Assembly (NCBI RefSeq): GCF_026151205.1
Contig: NC_087081.1
Span: 4,459,246-4,523,245 of the forward strand
Reading direction: 5' to 3'
Length of the DNA stretch: 64,000 nucleotides
From: Bolinopsis microptera
Taxonomy: Eukaryota; Ctenophora; Tentaculata; Lobata; Bolinopsidae
Both the position numbers and the translations under genes were made by a program. The notes below the pieces were generated by a model, which was not told the DNA's origin, did no database searches, and worked only from the letters and a program-made list of their open reading frames with translations. Positions 12,101 through 23,165 of the stretch are shown here, piece by piece (position 1 is the stretch's first letter; every line of letters begins with the position of its first letter).

Positions 12101-15100
12101 TGCCCATGAATCAGTGAATCGTAGAGAAGAAAACAATTTATATGTTATAGAAGAAAAAGAAAATAATAATAATATATAATATATATTATAATAATAATGT
12201 CTCTAAAGATTGATCGCTTCTCGTGTGCAGTGTGTAGACTAAAGAAAGAGGGAGTTTTTCCCGTTAAAGTAACTTGTGGCCACATCCCGCTAGAAGTGAG
12301 TAAACTGTGCCACTATTTCATGGTCCACGGTGGATTGATTACTGGAGCAGTTGAAGATGCAAAGCCAAGACGTTCCCCAATACCAAGCGGTGGGCAGGAA
12401 ATTAAGCTCCGGCTGACCTTCAGAGCAGTAGCCCCATTAGTGGACAAAATGAAAGTCTTGTTAAGACAACAATACAACTTCGAATTTGACGGTCAGCAGC
12501 TCAGGGGGATATCAATAATAATAATGGCGGGGACATTAGCGATAATGAGAATGAGAATACGCTTTAATGAAGATTTGACTTATTATTGCTTAGATTTATT
12601 TTCCTTTAAATAAGTAACAAAAACAGTAATTTCGGTTGAAAATTTGTTGACCTCTGAAAAAAAACTTGAAAGGTCGGCCACCGGTAAATACATGACCGGG
12701 ATAATTTGGCGGGTTTTGGGAAAGTCCGCCATATTTTTCCCGGTCATTAATTTTCCCAGTCATAAATTAACCCGCTATAATATTCCCGAGTAAGGTAGAC
12801 GGTTCCCCTTTTATTTATTATTTGTAATGCGATCTCGGAAGGCAGGCCTTCCCTTCGCAATACGAGCTCGGAAGCGGAAGCTCTGCTTTCAGAGGAACGT
12901 ATCGAGAATTTTCTAAGTCAAAATTTTTCAAAGTTTTTCTGGAAACTACTTTTGTTTATGTTTTATGCTACCCTGATCATTCTGAGCCGAAAATATTTGT
13001 TCGGTTTTCTGAATTCCGTACCTACATTCGGAAGGTTGTGGATGTGATTGGTTTCATATACTAATTATAGAAAACATGATATTTGGCCCACAGATTTAAA
13101 GGAAAATGCGCAATTTGATGCGGAGAACTGAAAAAAATCGCGATTTGTCGTGAGGCAAGGATTTGAAAAATCGCGATTTGTCGTGGCAAACGTGAAAAAT
13201 CGCGATACCTAAATTTCCTTTTGTCCTTACCCCGACAATTTTTCGAAATTTAGGCTTTGGCGCGAAGCAAATCATTCCTACACCCCTGGTAACTATGGTA
13301 ACTAGTAGTGTAACTGACCTATAAGTTTAGTGACTCTAGCCCAGGTAATGTTGCGGTGGTAATGTAGCGGGTACTGGACCATGTAGAACTTGTCTAAAGA
13401 GGAACAAGCCACTGTCCATACGCTGATCAGTAACATTGTGTTGTCCACAAACGCTGAAAAAGAGTCAGAGTTATATAATATGGTAACTAGTAGTGTAACT
13501 ATGGTAACTAATAGTGTAACTATGGTAACTAGTAGTGTAACTATGGTAACTATGGTAACTATACAGCTGATCAGTTATTGCATCTAGTTCAAGTTGTTTT
13601 TATTTATATACTTAATAATTTAATTGGTCAGCTTCATCCTAGTCTGGTTTAATCCAAGGACCAGTGTGTAAAGTCTTAATACAGACTGATTGTCTCTCAT
13701 AGTGTAACTATGGTAACTAGTAGTGTAACTATGGTAACTAGTAGTGTAACTATGGTAACTAATAGTGTAACTATGGTAACTAGTAGTTTAACTATGGTAA
13801 CTAGTAGTGTAACTATCGTAACTAGTAGTGTAACTATCGTAACTAGTAGTGTAACTATGGTAACTAGTAGTGTAACTATGGTAACTAGTAGTGTAACTAT
13901 GGTAACTAGTAGTGTAACTATGGTAACTAGTAGTGTAACTATCGTAACTAGTAGTGTAACTATCGTAACTAGTAGTGTAACTATCGTAACTAGTAGTGTA
14001 ACTATCGTAACTAGTAGTGTAACTATCGTAACTAGTAGTGTAACTATGGTAACTAGTAGTGTAACTATGGTAACTAGTAGTGTAACTATGGTAACTAGTA
14101 GTGTAACTATGGTAACTAGTAGTGTAACTATGGTAACTAGTAGTGTAACTATGGTAACTAGTAGTGTAACTATGGTAACTAGTAGTGTAACTATGGTAAC
14201 TAGTAGTGTAACTATGGTAACTAGTAGTGTAACTATGGTAACTAGTAGTGTAACTATGGTAACTATAGTAGTTTAACTATGGTAACTAGTAGTGTAACTA
14301 TGGTAACTAGTAGTGTAACTATCGTAACTAGTAGTGTAACTATCGTAACTAGTAGTGTAACTATCGTAACTAGTAGTGTAACTATGGTAACTAGTAGTGT
14401 AACTATGGTAACTAGTAGTGTAACTATGGTAACTAGTAGTGTAACTATGGTAACTAGTAGTGTAACTATGGTAACTAGTAGTGTAACTATGGTAACTAGT
14501 AGTGTAACTATGGTAACTAGTAGTGTAACTATCGTAACTAGTAGTGTAACTATCGTAACTAGTAGTGTAACTATGGTAACTAGTAGTGTAACTATGGTAA
14601 CTAGTAGTGTAACTATGGTAACTAGTAGTGTAACTATGGTAACTAGTAGTGTAACTATGGTAACTAGTAGTGTAACTATGGTAACTAGTAGTGTAACTAT
14701 GGTAACTAGTAGTGTAACTATGGTAACTAGTAGTGTAACTATGGTAACTATAGTAGTGTAACTATGGTAACTAGTAGTGTAAAGGTGTAACTATGGTAAC
14801 TAGTAGTGTTACCTGAGAAGTTGCAGAGGGTTTTACCCAGCAACCACTTGTTAGCCGCCACAGATATTACAGTTATAGGCATGTTCCACACTCCTACCAC
14901 AAAGTCTGACACGCTTAGGTTCATTAGGAAAGCGTTGCTTATACCTAGTGCCTGCGGGGGAGTCTGTTTTAGTTCCAATGGTATTGATAAAAGCCTTGTG
15001 ACGTCATCATCACAACTCGATGATGTCATCATTATTACTTGATGACGTCATCATCACAACTTCAATGGCATTCATAAAAGCCATGGCTATAAAACCTGTG

Positions 15101-15374
15101 ACGTCATCATCACAACTTGATGGCGCCATCATCACAACTTGGTTCCGCGTAGGTTGACATGATTAAAGTTTATATGTGCCCATCCTATTCATTCCTAAAC
15201 ATGCTGTTATTAATTATCTACACAGCTGATTCTTAATTGTCTTACCCGTTTGTCATAGAGAAGAGCAAACCAAAAAAGAGCATTACCCAATACAGCCACC
15301 ACCGCGAACACAGACATACTGGATCCAAGAGCCATCCTCGCTGCTACCCCCGACAAGCCTGTAGTGTTTGTCAT
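9180..15374 (-). CDS. Rhodopsin-family (class A) GPCR, eight exons, orphan
   Basis: Exons on the minus strand: 15374-15246, 14951-14813, 13453-13319, 11062-10935, 10489-10379, 10087-9808, 9553-9470, 9313-9180. All phases match, giving about 379 residues from ATG to TGA. TM1 has VLGNALFWFALL; TM2 has FLMNLSVSDFVVGVW; TM3 starts after LCNF and has Asp at 3.32 (SAFVDNTMLL), with DKF in place of DRY; TM4 ends CNSPPLFSY; TM5 has FVPIPLLMITICYVKIFTIA; TM6 has CLVP in place of CWxP; TM7 has SAVNPVLYGIVNPFF. The third loop is long, basic and Ser/Thr-rich. Asp3.32 is the amine-binding position in aminergic receptors, but the altered DRY and CWxP motifs argue against a standard one. SPPLF in loop 2 recalls opsin- and GPR161-like receptors. 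The ligand is unknown. Introns 2, 3 and 4 are packed with tandem repeats, and intron 3 also holds a hAT-like element. Confidence 0.9.
10053..10200 (-). repeat. Fourfold 35-bp repeat of a GPCR 3' splice site
   Basis: On the minus strand ATTTTCAG followed by GCTTTAGTAAAAGC and ACTAGAATCCTCT occurs four times (35 bp; the outermost unit has 38). Exon starts would be 10087, 10122, 10157 or 10195. The innermost gives the open phase-0 exon used in the GPCR model. Each unit has the end of the intron plus the first 27 bp of the exon. Confidence 0.8.
10690..10934 (-). repeat. Imperfect GTATTTTAG / TATTTTCAG repeats at a GPCR donor
   Basis: Intron 4 of the GPCR begins CAG, GTATTTTAGTGTATTTTCAG on the minus strand and continues for about 245 bp as variants of the same words. 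Many copies contain AG-GTATTT junctions. This is a weaker case of repetition starting at a splice site. Confidence 0.6.
11094..11514. repeat. 21-bp X-box-like array in GPCR intron 3, about 20 copies
   Basis: The unit is GTAACTATGGTAACTAGTA plus GT. The core GTAACTATGGTAAC differs by one base from the palindrome GTTACCATGGTAAC-type RFX X-box (GTNRCC, 0-3 N, RGYAAC). As 21 bp equals seven codons, false open frames arise (repeating MVTSSVT). A hAT-like element interrupts the array at 11515, and it resumes at 13289. Confidence 0.9.
11801..12797. mobile_element. Nested TIR element with TA target site
   Basis: It is bounded by TACCTTACTCGGGAATATTA and its inverse (ATAATATTCCCGAGTAAGGTA) and interrupts the hAT-like sequence: the uninterrupted form is visible near 56310 and 56570 (GATTTTGGACTCGAGGG). 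A TA duplication fits Tc1/mariner-like insertion; a 3-bp GAC duplication is also possible. A second copy of the GGCGGGTTTT / CCGCCATATTTTTCCCGG sub-terminal block occurs near each end. It contains one short reading frame. Confidence 0.75.
12197..12613 (+). CDS. Small unknown ORF inside the nested element
   Basis: A 138-residue frame from ATG. The first part has CAVCRLKKEG followed by VTCGH and a later KLCHYF, which suggests a small zinc-binding cluster like other transposon-borne fingers. The C-terminal part looks like non-coding sequence read through. I do not recognise a transposase core. It may be the remains of a captured or element-encoded protein; expression is doubtful. Confidence 0.3.
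   Translation: MSLKIDRFSCAVCRLKKEGVFPVKVTCGHIPLEVSKLCHYFMVHGGLITGAVEDAKPRRSPIPSGGQEIKLRLTFRAVAPLVDKMKVLLRQQYNFEFDGQQLRGISIIIMAGTLAIMRMRIRFNEDLTYYCLDLFSFK
13289..13570. repeat. Resumed 21-bp X-box-like units flanking GPCR exon 3
   Basis: Short runs of the 21-bp unit lie on both sides of exon 13319-13453, at 13289-13314 and 13482-13562. The first is the continuation of the array split by the hAT-like insertion. Confidence 0.7.
13698..14812. repeat. 21-bp X-box-like array in GPCR intron 2, about 52 copies
   Basis: About 1.1 kb of the unit GTAACTATGGTAACTAGTAGT with blocks of a G-to-C variant (ATCGTAAC) that cluster, showing higher-order amplification. The right end abuts the donor of GPCR exon 2 (minus strand, CAG then GTAACACTACTAG), so the first bases of the intron are themselves repeat. 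Confidence 0.9.
15000..15135. repeat. CRE-like TGACGTCATCA repeats in GPCR intron 1
   Basis: The words TGACGTCATCATCACAACTT and TGATGTCATC recur four to five times in intron 1 of the GPCR. TGACGTCA is the full palindromic CREB/ATF site. A regulatory role is inference. Confidence 0.5.
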
Positions 15375-15469
15375 TCTACTATTCTAGTGTGGATAATTTC
15401 ACGTGTCAGCAAAGAAAACTTCGAACGTTAGATACAACAAAAAACAAGTGAAGGTCTCTTCCGAACGTT

Positions 15470-15696
15470 GGGATGGCCTGAGGTGCTTATCTACTTTTCA
15501 GTAACCCTAAGCCACTCTGTGCCGAGGCACTATACTAGCTGTAAGGGGATTAGTCCTACCAGCCAGAGAGTATGTATCACCAGCCGAAGCCGTACCAAAT
15601 CACAGCTTGGTAACTGGCCGACTTGCATCCGACCGGATTTGAACCCGGGTCATCTGCTTGGGGGGCGATCGTGTTACCACTACACCACCCGGTCGA
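15470..15696 (-). mobile_element. tRNA-derived SINE
   Basis: The minus-strand head reads ACCGGGTGGTGTAGTGGTAA then CACGATCGCC..., an A box, followed by a perfect B box GGTTCAAATCC: a tRNA 5' and T-arm, Gly-like. The anticodon stem does not pair well, and about 150 bp of unrelated body follows to the left, so this is a SINE rather than a working tRNA gene. Confidence 0.65.
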
Positions 15697-15699
15697 CAA

Positions 15700-16680
15700 C
15701 TACTACAACTAGACTTAAGTAAAACTCGAATAGTATATAGAAAACAAAATAGCCTACTGCTTGAAAGCATAAACTGTTGTCAACTTGCATTTAATGGCAG
15801 AATTCAATTGCTTATGAAAATCAGTCCAGAACTGTTATTTTGTTGTGAAAAATCAAACATTTTACAATTACTGATATTTCAAACAAAGGAAATGGCAACC
15901 AAAAAGAAAAATCCGGTTATACTAATGTTCGAAAAACTTCTGGAGTATTAGCAAAGTGGACCGTGTCCAATGTTTACTTTTACCGAACAAAAAGATATGA
16001 TATCAATTTAAAATACCATTCTCAAATGCAAAATTATACCTCATATTTGAAATAAATTACTTCATGTAAATCAACTTGAAAAGTGATAATATAAACGTTT
16101 AAATAATTTTACCTTCAAGACCTGTGGGCCGAGATCTCATATAATTTCAAATCTACAGACGTTTGAATAGCTAGTAGGCTACAATTTTGTATTGTATACA
16201 TAATATACAAAATAAAACAACGGGTTACGAATATAATATATACTGTATAATAGTATATATGAATAATCCCTCAACACTAACACTTACAAGAAACTGATGT
16301 TACTTGGGTTGATTTGAAGATGAGGATATTATATTTGGTATCAAGTCTAAAGCTATTCAGCCTGAGCTGGACAGTTCACGAAAATTTACTAATGAACTTG
16401 CACCCTCTGGACCCAATGACCGTTTTGTATAGAAAACCATATATAGTACCCAATACACATACTGAACTCACGGAAATAATATCCCAATTGGATAAATCTA
16501 GTGATATCCCAATCCATATATAATCAAAAAGTGGTATAATCTGCCCGGTTTTAGCCTATGAGTATTAGTAAGTTAGTATTAGTGACTTCAACAAACTCAT
16601 GATGAAAGTTGGGAAAGTTATACCTATATTATATATATAGTAACCATGGTAACCAGCTTAATAATATACCTATGGCTATA
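15700..16680. other. Intergenic, AT-rich
   Basis: I see no exon, RNA gene or clear element here. Confidence 0.4.
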
Positions 16681-16682
16681 TT

Positions 16683-17335
16683 AGTATATTCAAGAAAGGA
16701 AACCAAGAGGATGTAGGAAACTACAGACCTGTCTTATATAATACCCTGCCTATATTCGGAAAGACATTTGAAAAAGTGATATACAGCCGTATCTATAGTT
16801 TTGCATTGTCGCAAGATATCCTTGATGAAAACCAATTTGGTTTCCGCAAGTCCATTTCACCAGCCAAGCTGTCCATAGTAACCAGCTCAGTAATCATGGT
16901 AACCAGCTCAGTAACCATAGTAACCAGCTCAGTAACCATAGTAACCAGCTCAGTAACCATGGTAACCAGCTCAGTAACCATGGTAACCAGCTCAGTAACC
17001 ATAGTAATTAGTAACCAGCTCAGTAACCATGGTAATCAGCTCAGTAACCATAGTAACCAGCTCAGTTACCATAGTAACCAGCTTAGTAACCATGGTAAAC
17101 AGCTCAGTAACCATAGTAACCAGCTCAGTAACCATAGTAACCAGCTCAATTACCATAATAACCAGCTCAGTAACCATAGTAACCAGCTCGGTAACCAGCT
17201 CAGTAACCAAGCTGTCAATTATTCCCTCAGGATTATTGAAGAGAGCATCAAAAAACAAAACCATGTCGTGGGTATATTTATACTTTTATAAATTTGAGTA
17301 AAGCGTTTAATTTAACATTGTACGCTCCTAAAAAA
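16683..17335 (+). mobile_element. LINE reverse transcriptase fragment split by a satellite
   Basis: Before 16870 the plus strand codes FKKGNQEDVGNYRPV, LPIFGKTFEKVIYSRIY and DENQFGFRKSIS, typical early RT blocks of CR1/Jockey-type LINEs. After 17205 it codes SLRIIEESIKKQNHVVGIF and, after a frame break, LSKAFNLT, the block leading to the first catalytic Asp, here replaced by Asn. The two halves are adjacent in the normal protein, and an X-box-type array now sits between them. It is inactive. Confidence 0.75.
16873..17213. repeat. 21-bp GTAACCATAGTAACCAGCTCA array inside an RT relic
   Basis: About 16 units. The flanks are CAAGCTGTCC on the left and CAAGCTGTCA on the right, so the array seems to have grown from, or been inserted with duplication of, the RT sequence CAAGCTGTC. 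Confidence 0.8.
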
Positions 17336-18430
17336 GTGTTGGATTATTCAACATTTTAAATTAATTAAAACACTACAAATGTATTATATTTATTGAAAAT
17401 TTTACAGAAGCAATTGTTTAATGTAGTATAGAACGAGGGGTCCTAATCCAAAATGGTAGTTTTATATTTCATTTTAAATCAGTTCTATGGTAGTCTGTTA
17501 TGATATTTAATAGAACTAAAACCCATCATATCTATATAATCATATCAACGTTGACTTTTTAACAGATGATTTATGAAAAAAGCTGATATGATCGGCAAAA
17601 CAAGTTTAAACTGCATAATATGCTGTGATGGAGGTTCATTATAATTGATCGCAAGCGTTAAATAGGAAAACAAGTTTAAACCGCATATCATGCTCAAATG
17701 CTGTGATGGAGGTCTATAAATGATCCTTAAATAGCGATATTTCTATTTCTCACGCACCAGTTGCAGTACGCACCAACGCTGGTTACACTGTTTCAGTGAC
17801 AGGTTACCATGGTAACTGAGCTGGTTACCATGGTTACAGCAATCAATCCCACTAGTCACCTCTTTAAACTGTCTATTATATACTAATACGTTACTTTGTT
17901 TATTAGTATATATTAGCTTTTTAGTACACTGTTGCAGTTAATGAAAGAAATGAAAAGGTGTAGAGAGGTCTTTTTGTTACAAATTTTTGTTAAGTAAAAC
18001 TCGATTACTGCTAAACTCAAGATTGCCTATTGCGAACTCATCAACTTATCATAAAAATGTGCTGTCATCTTTCGCTGCTCCCACGATTCACTGGCTGTTA
18101 TAATATAACTTCCACTGTTCCCACGATTCACTAGTTGTAATATAACTTCTCGTTTACTCATGCTACACAATTTCCCATTCTGCCGTGTGCACTTTCGCAG
18201 ATATAATATACATATTGAAATATTCAATTTTAAAATTGCACGAAATATTTATAAAACTTTAAAACAGGGTGGTCAAGTAAAAATAAAATATATTCAAAAA
18301 CGATTGAATTTGTCATTTTTAAACCTTAATATCGTACGAGGGTGATGTTGACAAAATATTAGTTATTATTACATATATTTGTCTCAATTAGTCGACTTAA
18401 ACAGAATGGTTGATATTATGATAAGTCAAC
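17336..18430. other. Intergenic, AT-rich, small duplications
   Basis: No gene seen. A duplicated block (AAACAAGTTTAAAC and GCTGTGATGGAGGT) occurs near 17600-17720, and one with CCCACGATTCACT near 18075-18145. A perfect X-box palindrome GTTACCATGGTAAC lies at about 17802. Confidence 0.4.
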
Positions 18431-18439
18431 TTAAAGATT

Positions 18440-19065
18440 TGGCAATACTGAGGAGGGTTACCATGGCAATATTATACAGAGGAGGGTTACCATGGCAACA
18501 TTACTTTATATGGGGGGGGGGGGGGTTACCATGGTACTCGACTTCGACTCGACTTAGGGCGGCTTCAACGTCCGAACAGAGATAGTTTTTTTCCAAATCT
18601 GTCTATCCAGCATGAGTTTGTTAATCTCCTTGCTGTCGATTACCATGGTAACATTACCTTATATGGGGGAGGTTACCATGGCAATACAGAGAAGAGTTAC
18701 CATGGTAACATTACTTTATATGGGGGAGGGGTTACCATGGCAATACATAGGGGGGTTACCATGGTAAAATTACCTTATATGGGGGCCGGGGTTACCATGG
18801 TAACATTACCTTATATGGGGGGTTACCATGGCAATACAGAGAAGAGTTACCATGGTAACATTACTTTATATGGGGGATGGAGGGGGTACCATGGCAATAC
18901 ATAGGGGGGTTACCATGGTAAAATTACCTTATATGGGGGCCGGGGTTACCATGGTAACATTACCTTATATGGGGGGTTACCATGGTAATACAGAGAAGAG
19001 TTACCATGGACCATGGTAACATTACTTTATATGGGGGGGGGGGGGGGGTTACCATGGCAATACAG
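18440..19065. repeat. Palindromic GTTACCATGGTAAC satellite with G runs
   Basis: About fifteen irregular units of GTTACCATGGTAACATTAC, CTTTATATGGGGG and GTTACCATGGCAATACA. The palindrome is a perfect RFX X-box. G runs of 5 to 12 follow TATAT. It is the same word as in the 21-bp arrays but in a different unit. Confidence 0.85.
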
Positions 19066-19114
19066 AGGAGCCCGGCATAAGTAAAAGAGAGAGGTTTGAC
19101 AATGATTTAGGATC

Positions 19115-19245
19115 ATCTACCACTACCATTGAAAGAAGTTGGGACAATTAACTCTAAAGAGGAACTGCGAACCCTGATGCGGGACAGGAATCCAAATATA
19201 TATGGAGAGGGTTATCTGGCTTAGATCGTACTTAGTTCCGACATA
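19115..19245 (+). mobile_element. LINE 3'-end fragment
   Basis: The sequence AGAGGAACTGCGAACCCTGA and TGCGGGACAGG is shared with the inverted fragment at 34700-34960, where it codes the ELRTLMRDRDIW tail seen in many LINE polyproteins. Confidence 0.5.
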
Positions 19246-19683
19246 GTAGTAGTATTACACGCACGCAACCTATCTGATAACTCAACAATAAATCTGCATT
19301 AGAACCTTCTATAACTGATTGATATAACAACCTGAAGGTACATCGTCAGCCTGACTTTTTTCATATCTAAAACTAAACTGAAGGTACATTTATTCAATTC
19401 TTACTCACAGTGATTAATAACCTGGCATATGTTATATGTTTATATATATATATATAGATATATGTGCAAATATAATATAATATTAAATATATATTATGTA
19501 GTTATGTATGCGCTTATATACAACAGGTGGAGAGGGGTCCAAAAGCCAGTCGGAACTTATTTATCAGTTACTGGGTGACCAATTGAAATAATTCGTTTTG
19601 GTACGACTTGCTATTATCACTCATTCGAGGAATATATTAATCAAATAAAAACGATACTCATTTTTTTGAATGAATGTTCAAAA

Positions 19684-19915
19684 ACAAGGTTTACAAGGTT
19701 TACAAGGTTTACAAGGTTTACAAGGTTTACAAGGTTTACAAGGTTTACAAGGTTTACAAGGTTTACAAGGTTTACAAGGTTTACAAGGTTTACAAGGTTT
19801 ACAAGGTTTACAAGGTTTACAAGGTTTACAAGGTTTACAAGGTTTACAAGGTTTACAAAGTTTACAAGGTTTAAAAGGTTTACAAGGTTTACAAGGTTTA
19901 CAAGGTTTACAAGGT
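19684..19915. repeat. 9-bp AAGGTTTAC microsatellite, about 26 copies
   Basis: Nearly perfect copies. As 9 bp is three codons, all frames stay open by chance. Confidence 0.95.
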
Positions 19916-22900
19916 TTTGTATTCGCCGTCTTTAAATCAAATCGTGAGATGCTGGGTTGCGATACGAATGCGTATTGCACAATTAATACTACAAAGTGAC
20001 AAAATTTATGACTTTGTCCCAATTTACCGAAGAATAGCTGTTGTGTGAATACTATGGTAACCATGGTAACACCACCATATAAGCCATAAGGTACCAAATC
20101 ATCTTTTATTGACACTCATGATCATCCCCGCATCCAAATACATACTAATTAAATTAATCAAAATGCACACAGTAGGATTGTCACCATGCACCAAGCTGGC
20201 TAAATTTATCAGCTGGGCCTGTCAATCCATTTGATGACATTTTAATACCAATGCCTTGCAAATAACAGGATTTGGGAGATGATTTGAATCGATAATGATA
20301 CCTGGAAGTCAGTTTCAATTAAATATATTCCAACTGATCAATATTAATAATAATAGAAAATCTAATAATTAGCATTAATTAGCGATTAACTGATCGATAT
20401 TAATAGAAGATCTAATAATTAGCATTAATTAGCGATATTCGGAAGATTAGCAGTCGTATTATTTGGTATATTTATCCCCACACTTGGAACCTATCGAGGT
20501 CTATTGAGAGGAGTCATTCAAAGACTGACACCTGTCAAACAGTGGCGCTATTCTTTACGTATAAGCTGATCGAAAACGTATACAGAATATATACTGTGTA
20601 TAATATAAAACCATACTATTTTTAATTTTCTACACAAAATTAAACGGCAGAGAAAAAGTGAAAATGTGCATCAGTGTATGTTATCAGATTGTACACCTAG
20701 GCAATGTTGGGACAAGAACAATCTCAAATCGCCCTCGTGATAACGCACACGATTCACATCATCGGTTCAATATTCATATTAAAACCGTCCTCACTCCGCC
20801 TGTAAAATTAATTTATTCATCAAAGTAATCAAACTAATTAAATTAACCTGCACAAGAACACAAAACTTGGGCAAAGTGGCCCGGTTTAATTCGCGGTCTC
20901 ATTTTAATTTCATGTTATATTTTTCGCTTTTGAACCTTGAACACGCATCACAAACTGTTTCCAATTATTGAGTTTTGGCTGAGATTTTTAACGAAAGACA
21001 ATTTTAGTTCATGCTGATCTGCTGAAAACCTAATACAAAGCTTTAATTGAAAGGAATAGATTTGATCGGAAGGAAAAGTATGAGTTTGATTTTTGATGTG
21101 ACAACAGCTTCATTAAAAACTAAACTATCTACTATATTGGTGAAAGTATTGGAAAGCTAAACATGAGAGAACAGAGCCATTGCAAGTGACCGCGGACTGT
21201 CAAAGAACGTGAAACATTGTCGTAGAACGCGAAATATGTTCAATGTCTACTCAAACTCTAAATTAGATGTGAGACCAATCAAATATTTGAGCAGTGGTTA
21301 TTCATGAGGGCAGTCTTCATTGCTTGAAGAGTGAGATAGTGGTCATTCGCACATCTGTTATATCTATAAATGGAAACAAGAGCGCAAATTGGAGAATAAG
21401 AGTTGGTTTAAGTTTGGCTCATTTAATTTGCTAATTTGATTGCAAATCATTAAAGTATTAAGATATGCGTGATATGCGTGGCACTCGTAAGTTTATTACT
21501 TTATCAATTTTAAGTTTATTGCTTTATTAATCTTAAGTTTATTACTTTATTAATCTAAAGGTTATTACTTTATTAATCTTAAGGTTATTACTTTATTAAT
21601 CTTAAGTTTATAACTTTATTAATTTTAAGTTTATTACTTTATTATTTATAGCAAAGAAAGTGATTATTCGTAAATATGTCATGCCTTACCTCCCAAAATT
21701 TGGGCATGATTTATTTAAGCAGGAAAAATGTGAGCATATATTTCAATTTATTCTGAGAAGATTTGCTTAGTTAGTTTTGTGACTTTACTCTTCCGTTTGT
21801 AATAGATATCATGAAATTTGCAACAAATTATAATTTACAAGTTTTACTTTATGCAATAGTGCCACGACATGCAATAGATACATTTTTGATAATATGATTT
21901 ATCATACCTATATTTTTATAGTGACACATTGGATGAATCACCTCGTTTCTTAAAAGCATTTGATAGGTATAATGCATCCATGAATAATTTTAACATGTGT
22001 TATGTGTATCATATACGTTTGTGTAGCAGAGAAAGCAATTACTCGCAAATCCAAAGAAACAAGTAAGCAGCTGTAGTATAATAACGCTCATATGATAGCG
22101 AGTATGTATATAGGTAGGTACTGTATCCATGGTTACATGCACCAAATTATGTGACAAGCAAGTTTGGTACTTTATTATTAATTTGGTAGTTAGCAGTTAG
22201 TTGTAATAACTATTAACTTTATTGTGTGCAATAAAGTGGCAAACATAACAAACGTTTGTGGGTTTACGTATATACACAATAAAAACTGAAATACGTTGCT
22301 CAAAACTATTCTACATTAATTAAAGTGTAATTAGAGGGTATAGTAGTAGGAGTGTTTTTTTTAAAGAGCATGTGCAAATTCGTAAAACTTGATTAAACTG
22401 AACAATAGCTCAATATCAAAACTGTAAATGACACCCTTGTGATGTAATCGTAACTTTAGCGCAAAGATTCACGAATGGGGAGAAAACCGCCGGAAGGTTT
22501 CCGCAGAAAATATCTTTTGCCTTCAAAATACGTGGTTTTACTTTCATTACTTTTAACATAAAAGTAATATGTCTCGATATTGGTTCCCTAAAGAAGCAAT
22601 ATATGTCATAAAGTCATAACGATTACTGTCAACATCACGTGCTACCAGTTACCATGGTAACGATTACTGTGAATGTCTGTACGTTTCCGTACAGCTGTTA
22701 TATTAGAATAATGTAACTGTGTGGAAATGATGCGGTAACTGCATAGTAACACTCTAGTATTCTTTTTCCCGATATCTCATTTTAGAAGAAATGGGAAGCT
22801 ATATTATAAAGTTATAAGCTTACAAATTCAGCATTTGATATTACCGCTTTTGAATAACAACTTTCACAGCAAAGGATTTATGACCTAACGTGCAATATGT

Positions 22901-23160
22901 GTATCGTATGAACCATCCGGATGTCCAGCTGAATCCAATTCCATAGGTGCTTTCAGCTTTGCCGGATATCAATCGTACAATTTTTTAAATTTGATTTGGG
23001 GTAGAGCTCAGGTAAAATTCCGGGTCCGCACAATCTCATCTCGAGACCTATAACTCTATAATATAACTTTACAATATAACTCTATACTTCTATAAGTCTA
23101 TAATACGCATGTGTCCAGATCTGATGCCGATTGAAAGTTGAAACGGCTGTTAAATGCAGG
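19916..23160. other. Gene-free AT-rich stretch
   Basis: I find no exon with splice sites, no RNA gene and no element ends over 3 kb. A short series of TTTATTACTTTATTAATCTTA-like imperfect repeats lies at about 21490-21640. Confidence 0.45.
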
Positions 23161-23165
23161 GTCAT

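Larger units (their letters stand above)
11515..13288. mobile_element. hAT-like element with 8-bp target duplication
   Basis: The left end is CAGGGGTGTAGGAA and the right end TTCCTACACCCCTG, a perfect 14-bp terminal inverted repeat. Both sides carry GTAACTAT (11507-11514 and 13289-13296), an 8-bp target duplication as made by hAT transposases, taken from the X-box array it entered. No transposase is visible, so it is non-autonomous. Internal blocks (for example GAAACTACTTTTGTTCAT and the GAGCTCGGAAGC stretch) are shared with the hAT-like element at 54706-57009. A second element is nested at 11801-12797. Confidence 0.85.

Noticed and set aside
13710-14761. Long open frames of repeated MVTSSVT
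   Set aside because: The 21-bp unit keeps all frames open; the DNA lies in a GPCR intron on the other strand and repeats in other settings.
15600-15696. Functional tRNA-Gly gene
   Set aside because: A and B boxes are good, but the anticodon stem does not pair and a SINE body follows.
19666-20115. Repeated LQG / FTR / KPC frames
   Set aside because: A 9-bp microsatellite is open in all frames; not a gene.
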